The notes under the pieces were generated by a model. That model saw only the letters and a list, made by a program, of their open reading frames with translations, was not told where the DNA came from and did no database searches. A program made the position numbers and the translations under genes. Source: an uncultured Desulfuromonadales bacterium (lineage in GTDB: Bacteria; Desulfobacterota; Desulfuromonadia; Desulfuromonadales; Geopsychrobacteraceae). Taken from it: a stretch of 30,250 bases of DNA. Of the stretch, positions 1 to 7,058 are shown in pieces. The first letter of the stretch is position 1. Each line of letters begins with the position of its first letter. The stretch covers positions 1-30,250 of the forward strand of contig CALZHQ010000022.1 in NCBI GenBank assembly GCA_945787295.1. The letters run 5' to 3'.

Positions 1-35
1 TTTGCGCACACTGAATAGGCCAAGGCGGTTCAATC

Positions 36-68
36 AAAAAAGGCCGCCCTTCCTGAGGGCGACCTTTT
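36..68 (-). terminator. Rho-independent terminator of ssrA
   Basis: Read on the minus strand, a 13-bp stem (one G-U wobble; arms 56-68 and 38-50) closes a 5-nt loop and runs into six T residues at 41-36. It begins 6 nt after the 3' end of the tmRNA gene, so it is the expected end of that transcript. Confidence 0.85.
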
Positions 69-73
69 CTTGA

Positions 74-424
74 TGGTGGAGGTGGCGGGAATCGAACCCG
101 CGTCCGAAAGCTTTCCACGTAAGGCTTCTACATGCGTAGTTTGTGTTTTGAGTTAACCGAATGAAGCTCCCACAAACAGGATATTCACCAGGCGAGTCTG
201 CTTAAGTTTCGCCTCAACGCCACAGACACTCGTTGAAACTAGCCTGCTAAATTAACGTCTTGTCAGCCACACAGGCGATGAGTGGCAAGACGTAGCAGCC
301 TTAAGCTGCTAATGCGTAACTAACGTCAGTGTCTGCGTTTAGTTAAGTTGGGCTTGTTACGGAGCCAGCCCACTCCGGCATGCGGCACTTCGTTTCCGTC
401 CCCCGTCGAAACCTTGACACCCCC
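74..424 (-). ncRNA. ssrA: tmRNA (ssrA), one-piece
   Basis: Transfer-messenger RNA rescues stalled ribosomes and tags the unfinished protein for proteolysis. The 3' end carries a T-arm with GGTTCGATTCC and terminal CCA at 76-74. The first seven bases (GGGGGTG, from 424) pair with CACCTCC just before the discriminator A and CCA, giving a 7-bp acceptor stem, which fixes both ends. The tag frame runs from GCA at 336 to TAA at 301 and encodes ADTDVSYALAA, with the usual ALAA degron end. The total of 351 nt is normal for a one-piece tmRNA. It lies just downstream of smpB, its protein partner, and has its own promoter at 475-503 and terminator at 36-68. Ends and tag are read directly from sequence; function is established for the family. 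Confidence 0.97.
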
Positions 425-474
425 ATTTCTTTATTTTCTTATTTATTAGATAATTGCTATTTACAACCTAAACC

Positions 475-503
475 ATTATCTCATACTTTAAGTTAACTGC
501 CAA
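475..503 (-). promoter_or_regulatory. Sigma-70-type promoter for ssrA
   Basis: On the minus strand TTGGCA (503-498) and GATAAT (480-475) are separated by exactly 17 nt, each matching consensus at five of six positions. The pair starts one base after the smpB stop codon. Transcription would begin near 468, about 45 nt before the mature tmRNA 5' end, consistent with a precursor trimmed by RNase P. The promoter is inferred from sequence only. Confidence 0.7.
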
Positions 504-504
504 G

Positions 505-960
505 CTAGCTGAAGGCGTTCTTCAAGGCCTTCGCCATCTCCCGATCAGCCTCTTTACTTTTCAGGGTCTGACGCTTGTCGTGCAGCTTTTTACCTCGGCC
601 GATACCAATCTCAAGCTTTATGTAGTTGCGCTTGAAATATAGCTTGGTTGGAACCATCGCCAACCCCTTCTGTTCGGTTAAACGGATCAGCTTGTCGATC
701 TCAGAATGATGCAACAGCAGTTTGCGCATCCGGGTGGGGTCATGATTTTCCCGGTTGCCGAAATCGTAAGGGCTGATGTTCATATTATTGATGAACACTT
801 CCCCATCCTTGATACGACAAAAGGACTCTTTCAAGTTGACCTTGCCGGCGCGGATTGACTTAACTTCGGTGCCGGTCAGGACAATCCCAGCCTCGAAAGT
901 ATCATCGATATAGTAATCGTGATAGGCCTTCTTGTTGGTTGCGATAATTTTAATGCCCAT
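505..960 (-). CDS. smpB: SsrA-binding protein SmpB
   Basis: SmpB binds the tRNA-like part of tmRNA and brings it to stalled ribosomes in the cytoplasm. The 151-residue product has the typical opening (IIATNKKAYHDYYI), the TGTEVKSIRAGKVNL core of the oligonucleotide-binding barrel around residues 30-43, and the conserved basic C-terminal stretch with GKKLHDKRQTLK near residues 123-135 that reaches into the mRNA channel. Length matches the family (about 150-160). The start overlaps the 3' end of the RseC-like gene by 11 bases, so the two are probably co-translated. The ssrA promoter begins directly after its stop codon. Confidence 0.97.
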   Translation of the reverse strand: MGIKIIATNKKAYHDYYIDDTFEAGIVLTGTEVKSIRAGKVNLKESFCRIKDGEVFINNMNISPYDFGNRENHDPTRMRKLLLHHSEIDKLIRLTEQKGLAMVPTKLYFKRNYIKLEIGIGRGKKLHDKRQTLKSKEADREMAKALKNAFS

Positions 961-1426
961 GCTGTAGTACTTCCACCTGCCTGTCGACTCTTGACTGAAT
1001 CTCCACGATTTTCGGCATGAACACTTCCCGTTTCAAGGCCCGCGTGCCGACCCTGATGGCCAAAAAGGTCCCGATGAGAAAAGCAACCCCAAGCAACGCT
1101 GACAGCAACGACGGATCGATGCCGAGAGGATAGTTTTCGCCGATGGCCTGCCCGATCAAAGCACCGATCAATAACCCGATTATCGGCACAATGTAAAGCA
1201 TAAAAGAGGATTGCAGAAAATGCTTGGTACTGGTGACGACCTTGACCCGATCACCTATTTGAGCGCCGATTGCATTAAAGGCATCAACCAGCATGGTTTC
1301 ACTGTCGTCGCCCATCTGGCAGGCACCGCTGGACGGACAGTGATCACAGGCACTGTTACGCTTGCACATCACCACTGCGACCTGTTTTCCCTTTAACTCA
1401 ACGACAGTGCCAAATTCTTCTATCAT
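950..1426 (-). CDS. RseC/MucC-like membrane protein (SoxR-reducing system family)
   Basis: The 158-residue protein begins with a small domain holding four cysteines at 21, 27, 30 and 36 (C-x5-C-x2-C-x5-C). Two hydrophobic segments follow at about 72-93 and 105-128, then a basic tail. This is the layout of the RseC/MucC family, whose members modulate envelope stress sigma factors or take part in SoxR reduction in Rnf-like systems. The four cysteines suggest a metal or Fe-S site. No sigma factor, anti-sigma factor or rnf gene lies nearby, so the exact role is open. It overlaps smpB by 11 bases and follows the amidohydrolase gene by about 40 bases. Family assignment is fairly secure; function is inference. 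Confidence 0.8.
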   Translation of the reverse strand: MIEEFGTVVELKGKQVAVVMCKRNSACDHCPSSGACQMGDDSETMLVDAFNAIGAQIGDRVKVVTSTKHFLQSSFMLYIVPIIGLLIGALIGQAIGENYPLGIDPSLLSALLGVAFLIGTFLAIRVGTRALKREVFMPKIVEIQSRVDRQVEVLQHGH

Positions 1427-1467
1427 TCAGAACCGCAACCTTTCCGTTTCCATCCCAGTCTAACGCC

Positions 1468-2739
1468 TTATCCCAGGCCGGACAAGCGGGCGCTGCCCTG
1501 ATGATAAACCTGGACAATTTCCGCAGTGCGGCCGGGGGCGGCAAGATAATCGAAAAGTTCCCTTTCAGCAACAGTTATTTCCGGCTGCAATACCTGGAAC
1601 GCCGTCTTCTTGCCAGCAGTCAATGAGCCCATCTGCCCTTCTATACCTAGGGCCTCAGCACCGCCGAGTGTAACCATCCGCAACAGGGTTGGCGCATCGA
1701 CAGCCCCTTCAAACCAGCTGTGCGCAAAGGCCAACTCATCCCACACTGACAAACTATCGTTACTGGCCATACTGTCGGTCCCGAGACAAAGACTGACTCC
1801 AGCAGCAAGCAGTTCAGCCACCGGCGCTTTGCCGACCTTAAGCCTGGCATTGGACCGGGGACAGAGCGCCAAGTGCATCTGCTTTGTTGCCAGCAGCTCA
1901 ATTTCGGCAGTATTTAAATGCACGCCATGCACCAACAGGTTCCCGGGGAACAGACCACCATGCTGATGCAGGTATTCTGCCGGACGCTGACCTGTTGCTT
2001 GCGGAATCAGGTATTCCCAGCCGATCTGTGGATAGAATCTGGAAGCAAGATCACCACAGCTGTTTTCGATAAAATCCACCTCGGCAGACGATTCAGCCAG
2101 ATGAGTGGTACAGGGCAATTGCTGTTTTCGGCACTTGGCATAAATATCACTCAAATAATCAGCACTGATGGTGTAAGGCGAATGGGGAGACAGCCCTAAA
2201 CGCACTTGCCCGACAAACTCTTCAGCTAGCACCGTACGTAGTTCCTGCTTATACCGGCCGATGATTGCCGGGTCCTGACCGAGGCTCTCCAAATAGAGGG
2301 CACCTCGCAGAGTCGAGCCCAGATAGGCTTTGCGACTGGCATGTTGCGAGAGGACATCACCGACCGCTCCGGTTCCGGCGGCTATCGAGCGCTGAATACC
2401 ATTGGCAACAGCTTGAACATAATCCTTTTTGTGCAGTGTCCGCTTAACGCGGATCAGATGCAGAATCCAATCAACAAAACTTTCTGGATCTTCTGTCTCC
2501 CCTGCTGCGGCAGCCCAGCTCGGGAAATCGGTCAATTCAAGGTGGGTGTGCGCATTAACCAGTAACGGCGTTAAAACAGCATCGGCAAACTCTGTAACTT
2601 CGACGTTTGGATAAGCACGTTTGAGCCCCGCCAAAGAGCCAATAGCCCCGATTTGCCCATCCAGATCGAGCAACGCCCCACCAACAATGGGCGGGGCGTC
2701 TCCGGAAAACAGATATTTTGCCGTGTAGATACGAGCCAA
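1468..2739 (-). CDS. Amidohydrolase, deaminase subgroup (possibly aminodeoxyfutalosine deaminase)
   Basis: A 423-residue metal-dependent hydrolase of the chlorohydrolase/adenosine-type deaminase group. Visible metal and catalytic residues are NAHTHLEL (His64, His66), SPHSPYT (His186), THLAES (His213, Glu216), HGVHL (His271) and LGTDSMASND (Asp322). In related bacteria, homologues of this size act on 6-aminodeoxyfutalosine in menaquinone synthesis or on S-adenosylhomocysteine/methylthioadenosine; the sequence alone does not decide between these, and no other mqn gene is present. The start appears to be TTG at 2739, since an in-frame TGA lies five codons upstream and no ATG is close. It begins 21 nt after the panP stop, so it is probably in the panB-panC-panP transcript. 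Confidence 0.8.
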   Translation of the reverse strand: MARIYTAKYLFSGDAPPIVGGALLDLDGQIGAIGSLAGLKRAYPNVEVTEFADAVLTPLLVNAHTHLELTDFPSWAAAAGETEDPESFVDWILHLIRVKRTLHKKDYVQAVANGIQRSIAAGTGAVGDVLSQHASRKAYLGSTLRGALYLESLGQDPAIIGRYKQELRTVLAEEFVGQVRLGLSPHSPYTISADYLSDIYAKCRKQQLPCTTHLAESSAEVDFIENSCGDLASRFYPQIGWEYLIPQATGQRPAEYLHQHGGLFPGNLLVHGVHLNTAEIELLATKQMHLALCPRSNARLKVGKAPVAELLAAGVSLCLGTDSMASNDSLSVWDELAFAHSWFEGAVDAPTLLRMVTLGGAEALGIEGQMGSLTAGKKTAFQVLQPEITVAERELFDYLAAPGRTAEIVQVYHQGSARLSGLG

Positions 2740-2760
2740 GTCAGTTACCCATCAGTCAAA

Positions 2761-4422
2761 CTAGCAGGCCTGGCAAGCACAGTCAAAAGGGGCAAACACC
2801 CCCTTGAGGGCCACTAACAGATCCTGAATTTCATCACGCTCCACAATAGCACACTGCTCATCCAGAACCGCAGACAAAATCTCTTCTGTTGTCAACGGGT
2901 TGGCCAACACCACCCGGAAGACGGTCAGGGTTTCATTGTTGTAGCGTACAGCCCGCAAGCGGGTTCGGGAAACAAAGGTTTTCCCTGCCTCACGTTGATA
3001 TTTCTGCACCAAACGGGTCAACTGATCAAGCAGTTCATTCGCCCGGGACACCTGTTCGCTCGTCGCCTGGCGTAGCGCCTCCTGCAACCAGGCAGGATTG
3101 TAACGATAGGTCAGAATATTCAGCTCCGGCTCGGTCATCAGTTCGAAATCGGGATGCAAGCGGACCTTTTCAGCGAACTGCCGTGCCCGCTCAATCCCCA
3201 TATCGATCAGCAGTTCATAACCTTTGCGACCGATGATCGAAAGCCCGGCATGCACCAGCATCGACTTGCCCGGCCGTGACCCTTCCAGAGTATGGCTACC
3301 GAGATCTTTTGAGCCGTGGCGAAGGATATAGGCGGCATGATGCTCAATAGCGGAGAGCGCGGTGGGATCTTTAAACAGCACCATCCCTGCCCCCATCGGC
3401 ACGTAAAGCTGCTTGTGAGCATCAAGGGTGACCGAATCGGCCCGTTCAATGCCGCGCAGCAGGTGACGATGGGTTTCGGAAAACAGCGTCGGTCCCCCCC
3501 AGGCCGCATCAACATGAAAATGGCAACCAGCCTCGGCAGCAAAATCCGCCATGGCATCGAGCGGATCAATGTTTCCGGTTTCCGTGGTCCCGGCAATGCC
3601 AACGATCGCCAGGGGACGAATGCCCTCTGCTTGCAAGCGCTCGTACTCGCTGCGCAGCTGTTGCATGTCGAGACGATTTTTCTGATCGGTGTCGATCAAT
3701 ACCAGGTTGTTACGGCCGATGCCGAGCAGGTCAGCAGCTTTGCCGAGTGAATAATGTCCGCGGCGGGAGACAAAGACCGCCAGCCCCTGGCAATCGAGAT
3801 GCTGTAACGCTTTGAAGTAGCCTTCCTGGGCGATACCTTTGAAATTTTCGGAAGGAGCGCAGAGACGATTCCGCGCCGTCCACAGCGCGGTGATATTGGC
3901 GATAGTGCCACCGGAGCAGAAAGCGCCGAGAGCGTGCTGACTTTTGTGTATCCATTGCGGATAGAAACTGTCGTCACGCTGGTAAATCAGCCGATGCAGC
4001 ATCGCCAGCACCTGACGTTCCATCGGCGTAAAGGCCTTCGAGGTTTCAACTTTGACCAGGTTCTGGTTGAGTGCCGTCATGATCCGCGATAGCGGCAGCA
4101 TAAAATACGGCAGTGCAGAGGTCATATGCCCGACAAAGCCCGGCGCTGCGGTATGTACCGACTGGGCAACCAGCTTTTCCTTTACGAACTCGGTATATTC
4201 AGAAACAAAAGTCGGTTCTTCCGGAATCCGTGAGTCAGCGAAATCTTTCTCGATTTCTTCCAGCTCCCGCTCAAGAGCGACAATATGCTCCTGCAAAAAA
4301 CCGGTGACATTGTCACTGATCGCCTGATCGATGGCACCAAGGGTTGAGTCGGGCGCTTCCGGGATAGTAAAAATCCGGTACAGGTTCTCCAGATTGGCCT
4401 GGGCCATTTCTTTCTTCGTCAT
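2761..4422 (-). CDS. panP: PLP-dependent aspartate 1-decarboxylase-like protein (PanP type)
   Basis: A 553-residue group II amino acid decarboxylase related to glutamate decarboxylases. The PLP motifs are clear: SGGTIANITALW at 170-181, HVDAAWGG with His303, Asp305 and Ala307, and LDAHKQLYVPMGAG with the Schiff-base lysine Lys337. Members of this subgroup (PanP) make beta-alanine from aspartate and stand in for pyruvoyl-dependent PanD. The position directly after panB and panC supports that role over glutamate or tyrosine decarboxylation. The C-terminus ends in an unusual cysteine cluster, CACQAC (548-553), of unknown use. An AGGGAG site precedes the ATG by 10 nt. Motifs are seen directly; substrate is inferred from context. 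Confidence 0.78.
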   Translation of the reverse strand: MTKKEMAQANLENLYRIFTIPEAPDSTLGAIDQAISDNVTGFLQEHIVALERELEEIEKDFADSRIPEEPTFVSEYTEFVKEKLVAQSVHTAAPGFVGHMTSALPYFMLPLSRIMTALNQNLVKVETSKAFTPMERQVLAMLHRLIYQRDDSFYPQWIHKSQHALGAFCSGGTIANITALWTARNRLCAPSENFKGIAQEGYFKALQHLDCQGLAVFVSRRGHYSLGKAADLLGIGRNNLVLIDTDQKNRLDMQQLRSEYERLQAEGIRPLAIVGIAGTTETGNIDPLDAMADFAAEAGCHFHVDAAWGGPTLFSETHRHLLRGIERADSVTLDAHKQLYVPMGAGMVLFKDPTALSAIEHHAAYILRHGSKDLGSHTLEGSRPGKSMLVHAGLSIIGRKGYELLIDMGIERARQFAEKVRLHPDFELMTEPELNILTYRYNPAWLQEALRQATSEQVSRANELLDQLTRLVQKYQREAGKTFVSRTRLRAVRYNNETLTVFRVVLANPLTTEEILSAVLDEQCAIVERDEIQDLLVALKGVFAPFDCACQAC

Positions 4423-4462
4423 CTGCTCACTGCTCCCTGAGAAGAGTCACTGACTTACAGAA

Positions 4463-5314
4463 TCAAATTTCTTCCAAAAGAAAACTGTTATCGATCAGGC
4501 GGGTTTTACCGAAAAATACCGCCAGCAGCAGAACCGAATCCGCGTCAACAGTCGCTTGCTCTTGCAAACTTAATTGGTGACAAATCTTCAGATAGTCGAT
4601 TCGTGCTTCCGGCTGTGCCGCAAGCAACTCCCGCAGGGCGGCAAGGATCTTTACACACTCTGTCTGCCCTGCCGCGACCAGTTTTTTCGCCTTTGCAATC
4701 GAGCCTGACAAAACCAACGCCTGCTGTCGTTGCTCGACCGTTAGATAAACATTGCGCGAGCTCATCGCCAAACCGTCTGTTTCACGGAAAATCGGCAGAC
4801 CGACAATCTCAACCGGCATATTCTGATCGAGGACCATGCGGCGGATAACGGCCAGTTGCTGAAAGTCCTTGTTGCCGAACAGAGCAACATCAGGCTGAAC
4901 GATATTGAACAGCTTGCTGACCACCGTGGTCACACCCCGGAAGTGGCCGGGCCGGCTGGCGCCACAAAGCACCTCGGTAATCCCTTCCACATCGACATAA
5001 GTTGCGTAGCCCTTCGGGTACATTTCGCCGGCGGTTGGCGCAAAAACAATATCGACCCCGGTTGCTTCCGCCAGCTCCGAATCGCGCTGCAGGTTGCGGG
5101 GATAGTCCTCAAAATCCTCCCCCTGACCAAATTGGGTCGGATTGACGAAAATAGACAGGATCAGCAGGTCCCCCTGCTGTCGTCCCTCTTCGAGCAACGA
5201 CAGGTGTCCTTGATGCAGAAAACCCATGGTCGGCACGAAGGCTATCTTCTGCCCTGCGATCCTGGCCGCCAAAGCCCGCTGTTGCATCTCTGCAACTGAA
5301 GTGATCGTTTTCAT
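4463..5314 (-). CDS. panC: Pantothenate synthetase (pantoate-beta-alanine ligase)
   Basis: Joins pantoate and beta-alanine with ATP to give pantothenate, the coenzyme A precursor. The 283-residue product has the nucleotidyltransferase signature FVPTMGFLHQGHLSL (HxGH type), SIFVNPTQFG, the FGNKDFQQL stretch and a MSSRN motif, all in normal order. The frame is open 48 codons further upstream, but the ATG at 5314 is chosen because the protein then begins MKTITSV like its homologues and matches the usual length of about 280. The added part would lie inside panB. The ATG comes 4 nt after the panB stop with no good Shine-Dalgarno, suggesting translational coupling. panP follows about 40 nt downstream. 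Confidence 0.95.
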   Translation of the reverse strand: MKTITSVAEMQQRALAARIAGQKIAFVPTMGFLHQGHLSLLEEGRQQGDLLILSIFVNPTQFGQGEDFEDYPRNLQRDSELAEATGVDIVFAPTAGEMYPKGYATYVDVEGITEVLCGASRPGHFRGVTTVVSKLFNIVQPDVALFGNKDFQQLAVIRRMVLDQNMPVEIVGLPIFRETDGLAMSSRNVYLTVEQRQQALVLSGSIAKAKKLVAAGQTECVKILAALRELLAAQPEARIDYLKICHQLSLQEQATVDADSVLLLAVFFGKTRLIDNSFLLEEI

Positions 5315-5318
5315 GCTG

Positions 5319-6122
5319 CTATTTGAAGGAGTGGTCAATGGTCGGGAATTCGCCCGATTTGACTTCAGAAATGTAATCACCGATACCTTGCGAAATCGTT
5401 TCAGAGATATCGGCAAACTGTTTGACGAATTTCGGCGAATATTTATCGCAGAGTCCAAGGATATCGTGAATCACCAGAACCTGACCGTCACAATCGGCAC
5501 CGGCTCCGATTCCAATCGTTGGGATCTCGACCGATGCGGTGACCTCCTTAGCCAGATCGCGTGGAATTCCTTCCAGCACCAGTGCGAAAGCCCCTGCCTG
5601 CTCTACCGCTATGGCGTCAGCAAGAATTTTGCGCGCTTGCTCCTCCTGGCGACCCTGAACTTTGAAACCACCCATCCGGTGGATCGACTGTGGAGTTAAA
5701 CCGATGTGTCCCATAACCGGGATATCGATATCGACAATCGCCCGGATCGTCTCCGCCATATGCTCGCCGCCTTCCAGCTTAACGGCATGCGCCCCGGCTT
5801 CTTTGATTAACTTTCCGGCATTACGGCGGGCTTCGGTAATATCGACCTGGTAACTCATAAAGGGCATATCGGTAATGATCAACGCCTGCTCACTCCCGCG
5901 AACCACGGCCTTGGTATGGTAGATCATCTCATCCAAGGATACCGGCAGAGTATTGTCATAGCCTGAAAAGACCGAGCCGACTGAATCCCCGACGAGAATC
6001 ATGTCGATCCCTGCCGTATCTATCAATCTGGCAAAGGGATAATCGTAAGCAGTCAAGACAGTAATTTTTTCCTGCTGCCGCTTCATGGCTCTTATATCAA
6101 GAATCGTTTTACGTTTATTCAC
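5319..6122 (-). CDS. panB: 3-methyl-2-oxobutanoate hydroxymethyltransferase (ketopantoate synthesis)
   Basis: Transfers a hydroxymethyl group from methylenetetrahydrofolate to 2-oxoisovalerate, the first step of pantoate synthesis. The 267-residue sequence shows ILVGDSVG with metal-binding Asp46, the VGDSVGSVFSGYDNTLPV region, the DMPFMSY motif, HAVKLEGGE and GHIGLTPQSIH, all hallmarks of PanB, and length is typical. The start is a GTG at 6122 with AGGA 8 nt upstream; a nearby ATG is out of frame and stops after four codons. It is first in the panB-panC-panP series and is separated from the flavin reductase gene upstream by 269 nt, so it probably has its own promoter. Confidence 0.96.
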   Translation of the reverse strand: MNKRKTILDIRAMKRQQEKITVLTAYDYPFARLIDTAGIDMILVGDSVGSVFSGYDNTLPVSLDEMIYHTKAVVRGSEQALIITDMPFMSYQVDITEARRNAGKLIKEAGAHAVKLEGGEHMAETIRAIVDIDIPVMGHIGLTPQSIHRMGGFKVQGRQEEQARKILADAIAVEQAGAFALVLEGIPRDLAKEVTASVEIPTIGIGAGADCDGQVLVIHDILGLCDKYSPKFVKQFADISETISQGIGDYISEVKSGEFPTIDHSFK

Positions 6123-6391
6123 CAGTCATTTCCTAGCTTAAAACAAAAATTGCCCTTCATAACAGACGAAAGGCATTAATTAACAGAGGGAAAATCTCTG
6201 CAAACGGCGTATCACCTTCCGTCCCAGTCCCTCAAGATCCAGGCGGTATATTGAAATGGTCGACAGGTATTTGGCTCCAGTACGAGTCCCGGGCCACCTG
6301 CTTAAAGGCGTTTACGATATATCACAGCGAACTTTTGCTTGTCTAGCTACTTTTCAGCTATTATGCCCCTTTTTCTCATGAAAAAACAACT
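6123..6391. other. Intergenic region upstream of panB
   Basis: No coding frame of useful size lies here on either strand. On the panB strand it contains a GC-rich core (about 6190-6310) flanked by AT-rich ends. A small stem-loop, CAGAG with CTCTG around a 7-base loop, lies near 6185-6201. The core could be part of an untranslated leader, but I recognise no riboswitch class in it. The AT-rich end beside the flavin reductase gene (about 6350-6390) could hold the panB promoter; no confident -35/-10 pair was found. Confidence 0.4.
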
Positions 6392-6973
6392 TCAGCTTTC
6401 CTTAACCAGACGCTTGCCATCATGATATGCTTGGGCACGCAAGTTACCGAGATCCCAGTATTCTCGAACACCACCAAGATAAACCAGTGGATCAAAGCGT
6501 CTGACATCCATCTGACCGGCATCATCAAAAGCGCTTTCCACCGCGTGAATCTGCAAGATCTCCCCCATCACCAAGCGATAGTCGCCCAGATCTACCTCTT
6601 GCACAAACCGACATTCAACATTCAGCGGCGACTCTGCCAACAAAGGAACTTTCACAAATTCAGCCGGCTCGAGAGTCAGACCGGACTTTTCCAATTTATA
6701 TTCGTTGTTTCCGCTACGAATGCCGCAATAATCTGCCTCAACAGCCAACGACGCGGGCACCATATTGACGACAAACTCTTGATTCTGAATGATATTTTGG
6801 TATGTTTTACGACCCTTATTAAGGGAGATCGCCATCGTTGGTGGCGTCTTACTGACGATACCAACCCAGGAGGCGGTCATCAGGTTCGTCGTACCATCCT
6901 GATCGACACTGGCAACAAGCGATGTTGGTTGGGGGAAATAGGTCACACAAGGTCCTAATTGTCGTTTCAGCAT
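6392..6973 (-). CDS. Flavin reductase-like, FMN-binding split-barrel protein
   Basis: A 193-residue protein of the flavin reductase-like family (DIM6/NTAB type). Recognisable features are the opening LGPCVTYFPQPTSLVASVD, NLMTASWVGIVSKTPP, the flavin-contacting SLNKGRKTYQNI region, and the FDPLVYLGGVREYWDLG ending. Related proteins bind FMN and either pass electrons from NAD(P)H to flavin or act as flavoredoxin-like carriers in anaerobes. The ATG at 6973 is chosen over one 12 codons upstream because GAGGAG sits 5 nt before it and the protein then begins where homologues do. It follows the glutamate dehydrogenase gene with an intervening hairpin (6994-7021). The physiological partner is unknown. 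Confidence 0.85.
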   Translation of the reverse strand: MLKRQLGPCVTYFPQPTSLVASVDQDGTTNLMTASWVGIVSKTPPTMAISLNKGRKTYQNIIQNQEFVVNMVPASLAVEADYCGIRSGNNEYKLEKSGLTLEPAEFVKVPLLAESPLNVECRFVQEVDLGDYRLVMGEILQIHAVESAFDDAGQMDVRRFDPLVYLGGVREYWDLGNLRAQAYHDGKRLVKES

Positions 6974-6993
6974 ATGCTCCTCTTTATTAACGA

Positions 6994-7021
6994 CGGGGCA
7001 GACGATCAAACGCCTGCCCCG
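6994..7021 (-). other. Intercistronic hairpin between glutamate dehydrogenase and flavin reductase genes
   Basis: An 11-bp stem with one G-U wobble (arms 7011-7021 and 6994-7004) around a 6-nt loop, on the minus strand. It lies between the dehydrogenase stop at 7059 and the next ribosome-binding site near 6980. It is followed by TCGTTAATAAAG rather than a T run, so it is a weak terminator candidate and may instead be an RNA-stability or attenuation element. Confidence 0.5.
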
Positions 7022-7058
7022 CGATTACACTATTAGAATATGTCCTTACACGCTCGGA

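Noticed and set aside
5315..5458. 48-codon N-terminal extension of PanC
   Set aside because: It lies within panB in another frame, and homologues begin at the internal MKTITSV.
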